Assembly (NCBI RefSeq): GCF_000166775.1
Contig: NC_014720.1
Location: 707,501 to 771,500 of the forward strand
Source: Caldicellulosiruptor kronotskyensis 2002
GTDB lineage: Bacteria > Bacillota > Thermoanaerobacteria > Caldicellulosiruptorales > Caldicellulosiruptoraceae
Reading direction: 5' to 3'
Length of the DNA stretch: 64,000 nucleotides
Shown here piece by piece: positions 37,744 through 46,666 of the stretch. A model generated the notes under the pieces. That model saw only the letters and a list, made by a program, of their open reading frames with translations. It was not told the DNA's origin and searched no databases. Position numbers and translations under genes: made by a program. How positions within the stretch are numbered: position 1 is the first letter of the stretch; each line of letters opens with the position of its first letter.

Positions 37744-38604
37744 ATGGATGAAAGGTTGAGGCTCAAAGAAAAGGTTCAACATGGCAGTGCGGTGTTTCCT
37801 ATAAATGTATATGAAAAAATATTTGTTCACGAAAACAATACTCTTCTACCTCACTGGCATGATGAATTTGAAATAGTATATCTTGAAAAAGGAACAGCAA
37901 GTTTTAGAGTTGATGGAAAAGAGTATTTTTTGGGTCCAAAACAGTTTTTATTTGTCAACTGTGGTTCAATTCACGGTGGAAAAGCAGAGGATAATCCCGA
38001 ACCTTATGCAATTGTATTTAATTTGAGCATGCTCTTTTCCGAAGGTCCGGATATATGTAAAAGTAAATATTTGCAATCTATTTTAGAAAGGAAACTGCTT
38101 GTTCAAAATAGTTTTGAGGACCATTATGTCGGAGAACTAATTTCGAGCATAATAACAGTGTGGAAAGAAAAGCCAAAAGGTTATGAACTTTTGGTAAAAG
38201 GCTATTTATTTGTTATATTTTATCATCTTTTTAATAAGGGATATATAACAGCCGATAGTACAGTCAGAGAGCTTGATTTGAGACTTGAAAAGATAAAATC
38301 CGCACTTGATTATATCAATTCTAACTATTCATCTGATCTCAATATTGACTTGCTTGCAAAGCTTACAAACCTGAGCAAATTCTATTTTTGTCGTCTTTTT
38401 AAGGAGATTACCCATCTCACACCTGTTGATTACATAAACAAGTTCAGGGTTGAAAAAGCAATAGAGCTTATCAAAAACACAAACATGAGTATTTCTGAAA
38501 TTGCCTTTGAAGTGGGCTTTAATAATGTGAGCTATTTTATAAAAGTATTTAAAGAGTATGTGGGTGTTACTCCATTCAGATACAAGAAAAATATATTGTG
38601 TTGA
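37744..38604 (+). CDS. AraC family transcriptional regulator
   Basis: 286 residues, ATG start after GTGAGG. The N-terminal cupin domain (LPHWHDEFEIVYLEKGTASFRVDGKEY) senses a ligand, and the C-terminal double helix-turn-helix ends with ISEIAFEVGFNNVSYFIKVFKEYVG-TP-RYK. It stands just before the GH31/YesM/YesN/ABC cluster in the same direction, so it probably regulates uptake or hydrolysis of xylosyl-oligosaccharides. The ligand and its sites are unknown. Confidence 0.9.
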   Translation: MDERLRLKEKVQHGSAVFPINVYEKIFVHENNTLLPHWHDEFEIVYLEKGTASFRVDGKEYFLGPKQFLFVNCGSIHGGKAEDNPEPYAIVFNLSMLFSEGPDICKSKYLQSILERKLLVQNSFEDHYVGELISSIITVWKEKPKGYELLVKGYLFVIFYHLFNKGYITADSTVRELDLRLEKIKSALDYINSNYSSDLNIDLLAKLTNLSKFYFCRLFKEITHLTPVDYINKFRVEKAIELIKNTNMSISEIAFEVGFNNVSYFIKVFKEYVGVTPFRYKKNILC

Positions 38605-38859
38605 TATAATTTTCATTTCGCTCTTCATATCGGCAGTTACATTTCTTTTATAGAAGCAATCATTTTTATTAGATTAGTTTTCTGAGTATTGAAAAATTTG
38701 ATTTTTATATTGATTATAGCAAAGTTTTTATACTTTTTTGCAAAAACGTATGAGAAGTAAGGAAGGAGGTTTTATATAATAAATTTGAGTGTTTTAGACC
38801 TCTTATAAATTTCTACGAATAGACAATTGGTTAAAAACAAGTAAGGGGGAATTAACAAA

Positions 38860-41178
38860 ATGAAATTTACAGACGGTTTTTGGCGTGTAAAAGATGGAAT
38901 AAGATTATATCATCCAGCCCATGTATATGATTACGAAATTTCGAAAGACTCAACCACAATTATTGCACCAGCTCAATTTATCACAAACAGAGGACAAACC
39001 TTACAAGGTCCTGTTTTCACTATACGTTTTTCTTCACCTTTTGAAGATGTTATAAGAGTGCAAATTTGGCACTACAAGGGTCAAAAAGATAAAAAGACAT
39101 ATTTTGAATTTTATAAAGAAGAAGGATATTGCCCTTTGATAGAAGTTTTTTCGGAGAGTATAGTAATAACAAGTGGAAAGCTAAAAGCTGTTATTAATAA
39201 AAAAGGTGAATGGAAAGTAGAATATTACTACGAAGATAAATATCTAACAAGAAATGGTTATAAATATCTTGGTTACGCAATCATGCCTGATAATACTACT
39301 TACATGAGGGAACAGCTTTCTTTGAGTGTTGGCGAGTGTGTTTACGGGCTGGGCGAGAGGTTTACTCCTTTTGTTAAAAACGGACAAGTGATTGATATGT
39401 GGAACGAAGATGGTGGTACGAACTCTGATCTTGCATACAAAAACATTCCTTTTTACATTACAAACCGTGGATATGGTGTTTTTGTAAATGACCCAGGACG
39501 AGTGTCATTTGAAGTAGCCACAGAGAATGTCGAGAGAGTTCAGTTTTCTGTGGAAGGTGAATATTTGGAATATTTCATAATTGGCGGTAGCAACATGAAA
39601 AATGTTTTAGAAAATTACACAAAACTCACAGGTCGGCCACAGCTTCCTCCAGCATGGTCTTTTGGACTTTGGCTCACAACCTCTTTTACAACAAGCTATG
39701 ATGAAAAGACTGTTACAAACTTTATAGATGGAATGATTGAAAAGGATATTCCACTTCATGTGTTTCATTTTGACTGTTTCTGGATGAAAGATATGCACTG
39801 GGTTGATTTTGAGTGGGACAGAAGGGTTTTTCCTGAACCATCGCAGATGCTAAAGCGTCTAAAAGAAAAGGGAGTAAAAATATGTGTTTGGATAAATCCT
39901 TACGTGTCTCAGTTTTCAAAACTTTTTGATGAGGGAAAAGAAAAAGGGTATTTTTTGAAAAAGCCAAATGGTGATGTATGGCAAACAGATGATTGGCAGC
40001 CTGGCATGGCAATTGTTGATTTTACAAACCCTGAGGCGTGCAGGTGGTATTCAGAAAAGCTCAAAGAGCTAATTAAAATGGGAGTTGACTGTTTTAAGAC
40101 AGATTTTGGTGAAAGAATTCCAACAGATGTTGTTTATTTTGATGGTTCAGACCCTCAAAAGATGCACAATTACTACACCTATCTTTACAACAAGACAGTA
40201 TATGAGACGCTTCAAGAAACGTTTGGCAAGGGAAATGCAGTTGTGTTTGCAAGGTCAGCGACAGCAGGAAGCCAGAAATTTCCTGTGCACTGGGGCGGAG
40301 ACTGTTTAGCTTCATATGAGTCCATGGCAGAGACACTCAGGGGTGGCCTTTCACTTTCACTTTGCGGGTTTGGTTTTTGGAGTCATGACATAGGGGGGTT
40401 TGAGAGTACAGCAACACCAGATCTTTACAAGAGATGGGTAGCATTTGGACTTTTATCTTCTCACAGCAGACTACATGGGAATTCTGCCTATAAAGTTCCT
40501 TGGCTTTATGACGAGGAAGCGGTTGATGTACTTAGATTCTTTACGAAATTAAAATGCAAACTTATGCCATACATCTTTTCAGCGGCTGTAGAGGCAACAG
40601 AAAGAGGGATTCCAGTTTTGAGGCCAATGGTCTTAGAGTTTCCGGACGATCCTGCTTGTGTTTATCTTGACAGGCAATATATGCTTGGAGACAGTCTTTT
40701 GGTTGCACCAATCTTTTCAGAAGATGGATATGTTGAGTATTATGTGCCAGAAGGAATTTGGACAAATATCCTGACAGGTGAGAAAGTTGAGGGTGGCAAG
40801 TGGAGAAAAGAAAAGCACGGCTATTTTAGCCTTCCACTTTTAGCAAGGCCAAATACTGTAATTCCAATAGGAAGTTGTGACACAAGGCCCGATTATGATT
40901 ATGCTGATAATGTGGCGATGAATATTTATCATATTGATAGTGGGGAGACATTGAAATCTCAGATAAGAAATGTAGAAGGTAAGGCAGAAATTGAAATTGA
41001 AGTGAGAAGACACGGAGATGTTATTTATGTCACAAATATAAGAGATTCAAAAAAAACATGGAGTCTATATTTTGATTCTCTAAGGATAGAAGTTATATCT
41101 GGAGCAAGTGTAAAGGTCGACAGTAATGGTAGTAAGATAAATGTATATTCTGACACAGCTGTGTTAAAAGTGATTTAA
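38860..41178 (+). CDS. yicI: GH31 alpha-xylosidase, YicI orthologue
   Basis: 772 residues, the same length as E. coli YicI, cytoplasmic, ATG start after AAGGGGG. Nucleophile Asp415 in KTDFGERIP and acid/base Asp481 in HWGGDC lie one position from the E. coli residues. FARSATAGSQKFPVHWGGD, RGGLSLSLCGFGFWSHDIGGFE and SSHSRLHGNS match closely. It releases alpha-xylose from the non-reducing end of isoprimeverose-type oligosaccharides. This is the most canonical of the three GH31 enzymes here. It precedes a YesM/YesN pair and a sugar importer, which suggests an induced xyloglucan-oligosaccharide locus. Confidence 0.94.
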   Translation: MKFTDGFWRVKDGIRLYHPAHVYDYEISKDSTTIIAPAQFITNRGQTLQGPVFTIRFSSPFEDVIRVQIWHYKGQKDKKTYFEFYKEEGYCPLIEVFSESIVITSGKLKAVINKKGEWKVEYYYEDKYLTRNGYKYLGYAIMPDNTTYMREQLSLSVGECVYGLGERFTPFVKNGQVIDMWNEDGGTNSDLAYKNIPFYITNRGYGVFVNDPGRVSFEVATENVERVQFSVEGEYLEYFIIGGSNMKNVLENYTKLTGRPQLPPAWSFGLWLTTSFTTSYDEKTVTNFIDGMIEKDIPLHVFHFDCFWMKDMHWVDFEWDRRVFPEPSQMLKRLKEKGVKICVWINPYVSQFSKLFDEGKEKGYFLKKPNGDVWQTDDWQPGMAIVDFTNPEACRWYSEKLKELIKMGVDCFKTDFGERIPTDVVYFDGSDPQKMHNYYTYLYNKTVYETLQETFGKGNAVVFARSATAGSQKFPVHWGGDCLASYESMAETLRGGLSLSLCGFGFWSHDIGGFESTATPDLYKRWVAFGLLSSHSRLHGNSAYKVPWLYDEEAVDVLRFFTKLKCKLMPYIFSAAVEATERGIPVLRPMVLEFPDDPACVYLDRQYMLGDSLLVAPIFSEDGYVEYYVPEGIWTNILTGEKVEGGKWRKEKHGYFSLPLLARPNTVIPIGSCDTRPDYDYADNVAMNIYHIDSGETLKSQIRNVEGKAEIEIEVRRHGDVIYVTNIRDSKKTWSLYFDSLRIEVISGASVKVDSNGSKINVYSDTAVLKVI

Positions 41179-41247
41179 TTTTCTATTGCTTATGTAAAAA
41201 TATTTAAGTTAAAATAAAAGTATAGTTAACTCCCATGTGGTGAAAAA

Positions 41248-43011
41248 ATGAAAATATGGCTGACAAACCTTAAAATGCGTAAGAAGTTCATATTAGCATT
41301 TATCATATCAGCTTTTATTCCCCAAATTGTTTTGGGGATTATTCTTTTTTTAAATCTTCATGCTATGGCACTGGAAAATGCTATAAATAATACAAAAAGA
41401 AATGTTCAAGACGTGAAGAAAAACCTTTTAGATGTTTTGCAAAATGCGGTAGATATTTCAAATAAGCTTTATCTTGACAAAAAACTTTTAGATATCCTTT
41501 CTACTGAATACAGTGATGTTTCAAAGTTATATGAAGATTATACATCGTATAAAGAGTTTTCGAATTTGCTTTCTATTTATAATAAAAATATTCATCTTAT
41601 AAAAGTTTACACTTTCAATCCAACATTACTTGACACAGGAGAATTTGTAAAGGTAGATAACTATATCAAGAAACAAAGTTGGTTTATCCACGCTTTAAAA
41701 GGGGACGGTAAAATATTATGGGAGCTTGTATTTGACAACAACCCATTCAGACCTCAGTATTATTTTAGTTTAGTGAGGTTACTTAAAAATTCTTATGGCG
41801 AAAAAGTCGGAGTGATGGTAATTTACATAAAAAAAGAGAAAATTGATGAGATTCTTTCTCAAAATGAAAATACAATTGTTGTTACAGATAAAGGAACTGT
41901 AGTTGCAGCAAAAGATGAAAGTTTGATTGGTAAAACAATAGATATCAAAGCTTTTGAGGATGGCGATAGACTAATAAGAAATGTAAAAATAAACCAGAGA
42001 AATCTTATGGCTCTTGTTGGAACTATTGCACCAAATGAGACGGGAGGGAATTATCTAAAGGTCATTTCTTTTTTCTCTAAGAAGGAGATTTTTAAAGTAC
42101 CAAATAAGGTTTCATTTTTTGCTTTTGTGGTGATTACAGTAAATTTATTAATTTCGTTATTTCTGATGCTTCTTTTTTCAAAGTTCATTACTGATAGACT
42201 AACTATATTAAACGAAAAGGTAAATCAAATTTCTCACGGAAAACTTGATACCAGCATAGAGATTTTGGGAAAAGACGAAATTGGACAACTTGCAGAAAAT
42301 GTCAAAGAAATGGCAAAAAATATCAAAAATCTTATTGAACAGGTTTATTTAGCTGAGATTCAAAAGCAGCAAATGATTACCAAACAGCGAGAGATTCAGT
42401 TTGAGATGCTTTGCAGCCAAATAAATCCACACTTTATATTCAATACCCTTGAAGCTATTAGGATGAAATCATTTTGTAACGGGCAAGAGGAAATTTCGCA
42501 CATTGTATATCTTCTAAGTAACTTATTAAGAAAAAGCATAACAGTAAATTCAGAGTTGATTTCACTAAAAGAGGAAATTGAGTTTGTTCAACAGTTTTTG
42601 GAGATTCAAAAATTCAGGTTTGGTGATAGGATAGATTTTGATATTCAGATAGATGAAGACCTTTTCAATCAAAAGATATTGCCTTTTATAATTCAGCCTC
42701 TTGTAGAGAATTCAATAAAACATGGGATCGAACCAAAAATTGGGAAAGGTTATATTAGCATTAGAATCTTCAAAAGAGATGAAAAAATTGTTATTAGAGT
42801 TGAGGATAATGGAATCGGAATGAAAAAAGAGGAATGTGATAACTTAATAACCTTACTCAAGTCAGACCAAAAAGATGCTCATGTAGGGCTTAGAAATGTA
42901 TACACAAGATTGAAACTATTTTATGGCAACGAATTTGAGTTTTTAATCAAGAGTGAGTATGGAAGTGGAACAGTGGTTGAAATAACTGTTCCAAGCAAGG
43001 GTGGTGAATAG
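41248..43011 (+). CDS. YesM-type sensor histidine kinase
   Basis: 587 residues. Membrane helix at about 14-40, extracellular sensor domain of about 245 residues, second helix at about 289-315, then HAMP (LNEKVNQISHGKLDTSI...GKDEIGQLAENV), a His_kinase domain with phosphorylated His395 in QINPHFIFNTLEAIRM, and a HATPase domain (PLVENSIKHGIEP, VEDNGIGM, HVGLRNVYTRLKL). It senses extracellular carbohydrate and phosphorylates the regulator encoded 3 bases downstream. The 10-mer AAAAGTATAG upstream (41216-41225) also occurs in the putative regulator site at 44641. Confidence 0.93.
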   Translation: MKIWLTNLKMRKKFILAFIISAFIPQIVLGIILFLNLHAMALENAINNTKRNVQDVKKNLLDVLQNAVDISNKLYLDKKLLDILSTEYSDVSKLYEDYTSYKEFSNLLSIYNKNIHLIKVYTFNPTLLDTGEFVKVDNYIKKQSWFIHALKGDGKILWELVFDNNPFRPQYYFSLVRLLKNSYGEKVGVMVIYIKKEKIDEILSQNENTIVVTDKGTVVAAKDESLIGKTIDIKAFEDGDRLIRNVKINQRNLMALVGTIAPNETGGNYLKVISFFSKKEIFKVPNKVSFFAFVVITVNLLISLFLMLLFSKFITDRLTILNEKVNQISHGKLDTSIEILGKDEIGQLAENVKEMAKNIKNLIEQVYLAEIQKQQMITKQREIQFEMLCSQINPHFIFNTLEAIRMKSFCNGQEEISHIVYLLSNLLRKSITVNSELISLKEEIEFVQQFLEIQKFRFGDRIDFDIQIDEDLFNQKILPFIIQPLVENSIKHGIEPKIGKGYISIRIFKRDEKIVIRVEDNGIGMKKEECDNLITLLKSDQKDAHVGLRNVYTRLKLFYGNEFEFLIKSEYGSGTVVEITVPSKGGE

Positions 43012-43014
43012 AAT

Positions 43015-44574
43015 TTGTTTAAGGTGGTTCTAATTGATGATGAGCCGATAATAATTGAAGGACTTAAAAAGATATTGGACTGGCATGCGCTTGGGTTTGA
43101 AATAGTTGCAGTTGCATATGATGGAGTAGATGGTTTTTCCAAATTGCTTGAACTAAATCCTGATGTTGCTCTTATTGACATACGTATACCTGGAATTGAT
43201 GGGCTTTTGTTAATCCAGAGATTGAGAGAAAAAAATATTTCAACAAAAATTATTATTCTTTCAGGTTACTCTGAGTTTGAATATGCCCGAAAAGCTGTGG
43301 AACTTGGAGTGGAGAGTTATCTTTTAAAACCTATTGACAAACAACTTCTTGAAGAGAAACTTATGGCAATCAGGGAAAAACTGGAGGAAGAATTTAAAAT
43401 AAACCGGGCATTTTCAACTGCTAAGAAACTCACAAGGGAAAAAGTAGTTGAAAAATTAGTATTGGGTACTTTGAAAGATACAGAGATAGAGTATATGAAT
43501 AAATTCTTTGAACTTCAACTTCCCTGGAAAAAGTATCAGGTTGCCATAATTCAGCTGCTAAATGAAAATAGGAATTCTTGTGAGATAAATCAAACAGTCT
43601 TGCAATTAAAAGAAAAGGTGGATTTGTTTTTGAATAAAAACTCTTGCGGTTTTTCGACAATTATAAACAACAATATCTGCATACTTTTCAAAGACTTTTG
43701 GTATCCATTTAATAGTAGAAGCATTAATATTTTAAAGGATATGCTCATGCAATATACGGACGGTCAGGTTATTATTTCAATTGGAAGTAAAGTAGAAGAT
43801 TATAGAAATATTAAAAAATCATTTGAAGAAGCCAATGAACTTTTAAAAAAAAGATTCTTATTGGGTTACAAAGGTTTAATCTTTATAAAAGAAGCTATTT
43901 TTCGATATGATAAAACTGAGAAAGAGTTTGATGATAATGTGAATGCTTATGCATTAGCAGTAGCGATTGAGTTTAACAATTTTGAGAAAATTAATAATAT
44001 ATTAGAAAATAAAGCAGATAACTTGATAAAGAAAAATGCATCTGAGGATGAAGCAAAAAGCAGTTTTTACAATTTCTTTGTTGATGTTTTGTATAAACTT
44101 TCTCAGAATCAAGAATACAAACAAATTGTCGAAAAGTATCTTACACAAGAAATCTTTAAAAACTTATTTACCCAGAAGACTTTAACTGAGTTAAAAGGAC
44201 TTATAAAGTATTATTTTACTTTAATTGCAGAACAAATAAAAAAACTTCATTCAGACAATTTCAAAGTTCAGGTTGAAGAGTTTATAAAAAGAAATTATTT
44301 TATTGACTTAAAGCTTGAAACATTGGCAGAAATATTTGGCTACAATTCATCCTATTTTAGTAAACTTTTCAAAAAAACATTTGGTGAGAACTTTTTATCT
44401 TATATCGAAAAAGTCAGAATTGAGAAAGCAAAAGAGCTATTAGAAAATGGGGAGAAAGTTTCAAAAGTTGCCAAAAAGGTTGGATATGAAGATATGGACT
44501 ACTTTTGTTTAAAATTTAAAAAGTATGTTGGATGTTCGCCTAAAGGCTATAAAGAAAGTTTAAAAAGAAAATAA
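43015..44574 (+). CDS. YesN-type response regulator with AraC DNA-binding domain
   Basis: 519 residues. The start is TTG (MFKVVLIDDEPIIIEGL), 3 bases after the kinase stop. The receiver domain has acidic residues in IDDEP, phospho-acceptor Asp55 in ALIDIRIPGIDG, and Lys in YLLKPID. A long linker region leads to an AraC-type double helix-turn-helix (LAEIFGYNSSYFSKLFKKTFGENF, KVAKKVGYEDMDYFCLKFKKYVGCSPKGYK). When phosphorylated it should activate the ABC importer genes just downstream, probably through the direct repeats at 44648-44680. Confidence 0.93.
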   Translation: MFKVVLIDDEPIIIEGLKKILDWHALGFEIVAVAYDGVDGFSKLLELNPDVALIDIRIPGIDGLLLIQRLREKNISTKIIILSGYSEFEYARKAVELGVESYLLKPIDKQLLEEKLMAIREKLEEEFKINRAFSTAKKLTREKVVEKLVLGTLKDTEIEYMNKFFELQLPWKKYQVAIIQLLNENRNSCEINQTVLQLKEKVDLFLNKNSCGFSTIINNNICILFKDFWYPFNSRSINILKDMLMQYTDGQVIISIGSKVEDYRNIKKSFEEANELLKKRFLLGYKGLIFIKEAIFRYDKTEKEFDDNVNAYALAVAIEFNNFEKINNILENKADNLIKKNASEDEAKSSFYNFFVDVLYKLSQNQEYKQIVEKYLTQEIFKNLFTQKTLTELKGLIKYYFTLIAEQIKKLHSDNFKVQVEEFIKRNYFIDLKLETLAEIFGYNSSYFSKLFKKTFGENFLSYIEKVRIEKAKELLENGEKVSKVAKKVGYEDMDYFCLKFKKYVGCSPKGYKESLKRK

Positions 44575-44597
44575 AAGAATTTATTAAATTTATCTAT

Positions 44598-44627
44598 AAG
44601 CCCAATTAATGGGCTTTTTATTTTTTT
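44598..44627 (+). terminator. intrinsic terminator after the response-regulator gene
   Basis: AAGCCCA (44598-44604) pairs with TGGGCTT (44610-44616), 5-base loop, then TTTATTTTTTT. Confidence 0.88.
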
Positions 44628-44647
44628 AAAAAACATGGACAAAAGTA

Positions 44648-44680
44648 TAGGGTATAACATGTCAAAATATTAGGGTATAA
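44648..44680 (+). promoter_or_regulatory. duplicated TAGGGTATAA element, candidate YesN operator
   Basis: TAGGGTATAA occurs at 44648-44657 and again at 44671-44680, the same orientation, 23 bases apart, about two helical turns. Direct repeats on one face of the helix are typical for AraC-type regulators. They lie between the regulator's terminator and the first permease gene. Confidence 0.6.
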
Positions 44681-44750
44681 ATTTTATAATTTTGATTTTA
44701 AAATTATCATTGAAAATCAAGCTCAAAAAAAAATACCGTGGAGGTTTATA

Positions 44751-45665
44751 ATGAATAAATCAAAATTGACCAAAACATTGTGGAAGCAAAGATATTTAAT
44801 CTTAATGATATTTCCATTTATTGTTTGGTTAATAATATTTAGATACATACCACTTTGGGGATGGATAATGGCATTTCAAGATTATAGACCCGGTAAGCCA
44901 ATTTGGCAACAAGAGTGGGTAGGTATAAGATGGTTTGCTGAGATGTTCCAGGATCCTGATTTTTATAGAGCTATGCGAAATACACTGATAATGAGCTTTA
45001 TGGGATTAGTATTTGGCTTTCCGCTGCCAATAATGTTAGCTTTACTTTTAAATGAAATAAAGAATATAGCTTTTAAAAGAACCATCCAAACAATATCATA
45101 TCTACCGCATTTTGTTTCATGGGTTGTTGTAGCAAGTTTAGTAAGCGAGATTTTATCACCAAGCGGTGTAATAAATCAAATTTTACAAAAATTTCATCTC
45201 ACAAAGTACCCGATTATGTTTATGGCAGAACCACGTTATTTCTGGTGGATAGTTACATTTTCTGACATTTGGAAAGAACTTGGTTGGAACACGATAATTT
45301 ATTTAGCAGCGATAACTTCAATAAATCCTGAACTTTACGAAGCAGCAACTGTTGATGGTGCAGGAAGATTCAGAAAAATGATAAGTATTACACTTCCTGG
45401 AATAATGCCAACTGTTATTGTTCTTCTTATTTTGAGCATAGGAAATATAATCAATATAGGTTTTGAAAGACAATTTCTTTTAAGAACAGCAGCAACAAGA
45501 GAGGTTGCAGATGTTATTGACCTTTACATTCTTTCGTATGGAATTGGTACAGGCAGATATTCTTTTGGCACAGCAGCTGGGGTATTCAAATCTGTATTAA
45601 GCCTTACGCTTTTAGTCTTTGCAAACTGGTTTTCAAAAAAGACAACTGGTTATAGGATGATGTGA
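44751..45665 (+). CDS. ABC sugar transporter permease, LplB type
   Basis: 304 residues, ATG start after TGGAGG. Six membrane helices and the permease loop motif EAATVDGAGRFRKMISITLPGI, which docks the ATPase. The IPLWGWIMAFQDY region marks the LplB subfamily paired with YtcP. No ATPase gene is present here, so it likely shares an MsmX-like ATPase encoded elsewhere. It is induced with the following permease and binding protein for oligosaccharide import. Confidence 0.93.
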   Translation: MNKSKLTKTLWKQRYLILMIFPFIVWLIIFRYIPLWGWIMAFQDYRPGKPIWQQEWVGIRWFAEMFQDPDFYRAMRNTLIMSFMGLVFGFPLPIMLALLLNEIKNIAFKRTIQTISYLPHFVSWVVVASLVSEILSPSGVINQILQKFHLTKYPIMFMAEPRYFWWIVTFSDIWKELGWNTIIYLAAITSINPELYEAATVDGAGRFRKMISITLPGIMPTVIVLLILSIGNIINIGFERQFLLRTAATREVADVIDLYILSYGIGTGRYSFGTAAGVFKSVLSLTLLVFANWFSKKTTGYRMM

Positions 45666-45701
45666 CAGAGTTTAAAGATTTTTTGAGGAGGAACTATTGA
45701 A

Positions 45702-46592
45702 ATGAGCAAGAAGACAGCAAGTGATATAGTATTTGAAGTTTTTAACTACACAATAATGATAATTTTGGCAATTATAACTTTGTACCCATTTTTGCATGTC
45801 CTTGCTGTATCATTAAATGACCCTTACGATGCAATAAAAGGTGGGATAACTATCTTTCCCAGAAAATTTACATTAGTAAATTACATAGAGACTTTAAATT
45901 ATCCTCAAATTCCATGGGCTGTATTTATAACTGTATTAAGAACAGTGGTTGGAACAGCATTAGGAGTACTTTCATCAGCAATGGTTGCCTATGTTATAAA
46001 TCGAAAGGATTTTATCGCAAGAAAAGCAGTTTCGGTAATGTTTATTATTACTATGTACGTTGGTGGGGGACTTATACCTGAATATATGCTCATGCGTGGT
46101 CTTGGACTTATGAACAATTTCCTTGTATACATCCTACCGGGGCTTATAAGTCCGTTTAATGTGGTTGTCATAAAATCTTATATGGAGGGCATTCCTGCCG
46201 ACGTTGAAGAGTCTGCAATGATAGATGGTGCTAATGATTTTTTGATATTCTGGAAGATAATATTGCCACTTTGTGCACCTGTAATTGCAACTATTAGTTT
46301 GTTTATTGCTGTTGGACATTGGAACTCATGGTTTGATACATACCTTTATTGCTCAAGTGAACCAAAGCTTACAACACTACAATATGAACTTCAAAAGATT
46401 TTATCAAATGCAGCAGCTTCATCTCAGGTAGATTACTACAGTAACCTTGACCCAAACAGAACAATGAAAGTAACTCCTCATTCTCTCAGAATGGCAATGA
46501 CTATAATTGTAACTATGCCAATATTGTTCGTTTATCCTTTTATTCAAAGATATTTTATTCATGGGATGACAATTGGTGCTGTAAAGAGCTAA
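45702..46592 (+). CDS. ABC sugar transporter permease, YtcP type
   Basis: 296 residues, ATG start after GAGGAGG, 36 bases downstream of its partner. Six membrane helices with the EESAMIDGANDFLIFWKIILPL coupling motif. The SLNDPYDAIKGGITIFPRKFTLVNY segment is characteristic of the YtcP/LplC group. It forms the heterodimeric channel with the LplB-type subunit. Confidence 0.93.
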   Translation: MSKKTASDIVFEVFNYTIMIILAIITLYPFLHVLAVSLNDPYDAIKGGITIFPRKFTLVNYIETLNYPQIPWAVFITVLRTVVGTALGVLSSAMVAYVINRKDFIARKAVSVMFIITMYVGGGLIPEYMLMRGLGLMNNFLVYILPGLISPFNVVVIKSYMEGIPADVEESAMIDGANDFLIFWKIILPLCAPVIATISLFIAVGHWNSWFDTYLYCSSEPKLTTLQYELQKILSNAAASSQVDYYSNLDPNRTMKVTPHSLRMAMTIIVTMPILFVYPFIQRYFIHGMTIGAVKS

Positions 46593-46610
46593 GAAAGATT
46601 AATGGCTTTT

Positions 46611-46633
46611 AGCTGGTAAAAACCAGCTTTTAG
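46611..46633 (+). terminator. short hairpin between permease and binding-protein genes
   Basis: AGCTGGT (46611-46617) pairs with ACCAGCT (46622-46628), 4-base loop, then TTTTAG. The T run is short, so read-through or RNA processing and protection of the binding-protein message is more likely than full termination. Confidence 0.45.
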
Positions 46634-46666
46634 CATAAAACAAAAAATAAGGAGGTTAAAAGAACT

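Noticed and set aside
38760-38859. Possible small gene after AAGGAGG at 38763
   Set aside because: The ribosome-site-like sequence is followed only by a frame of a few codons; the real GH31 start has its own site at about 38843.
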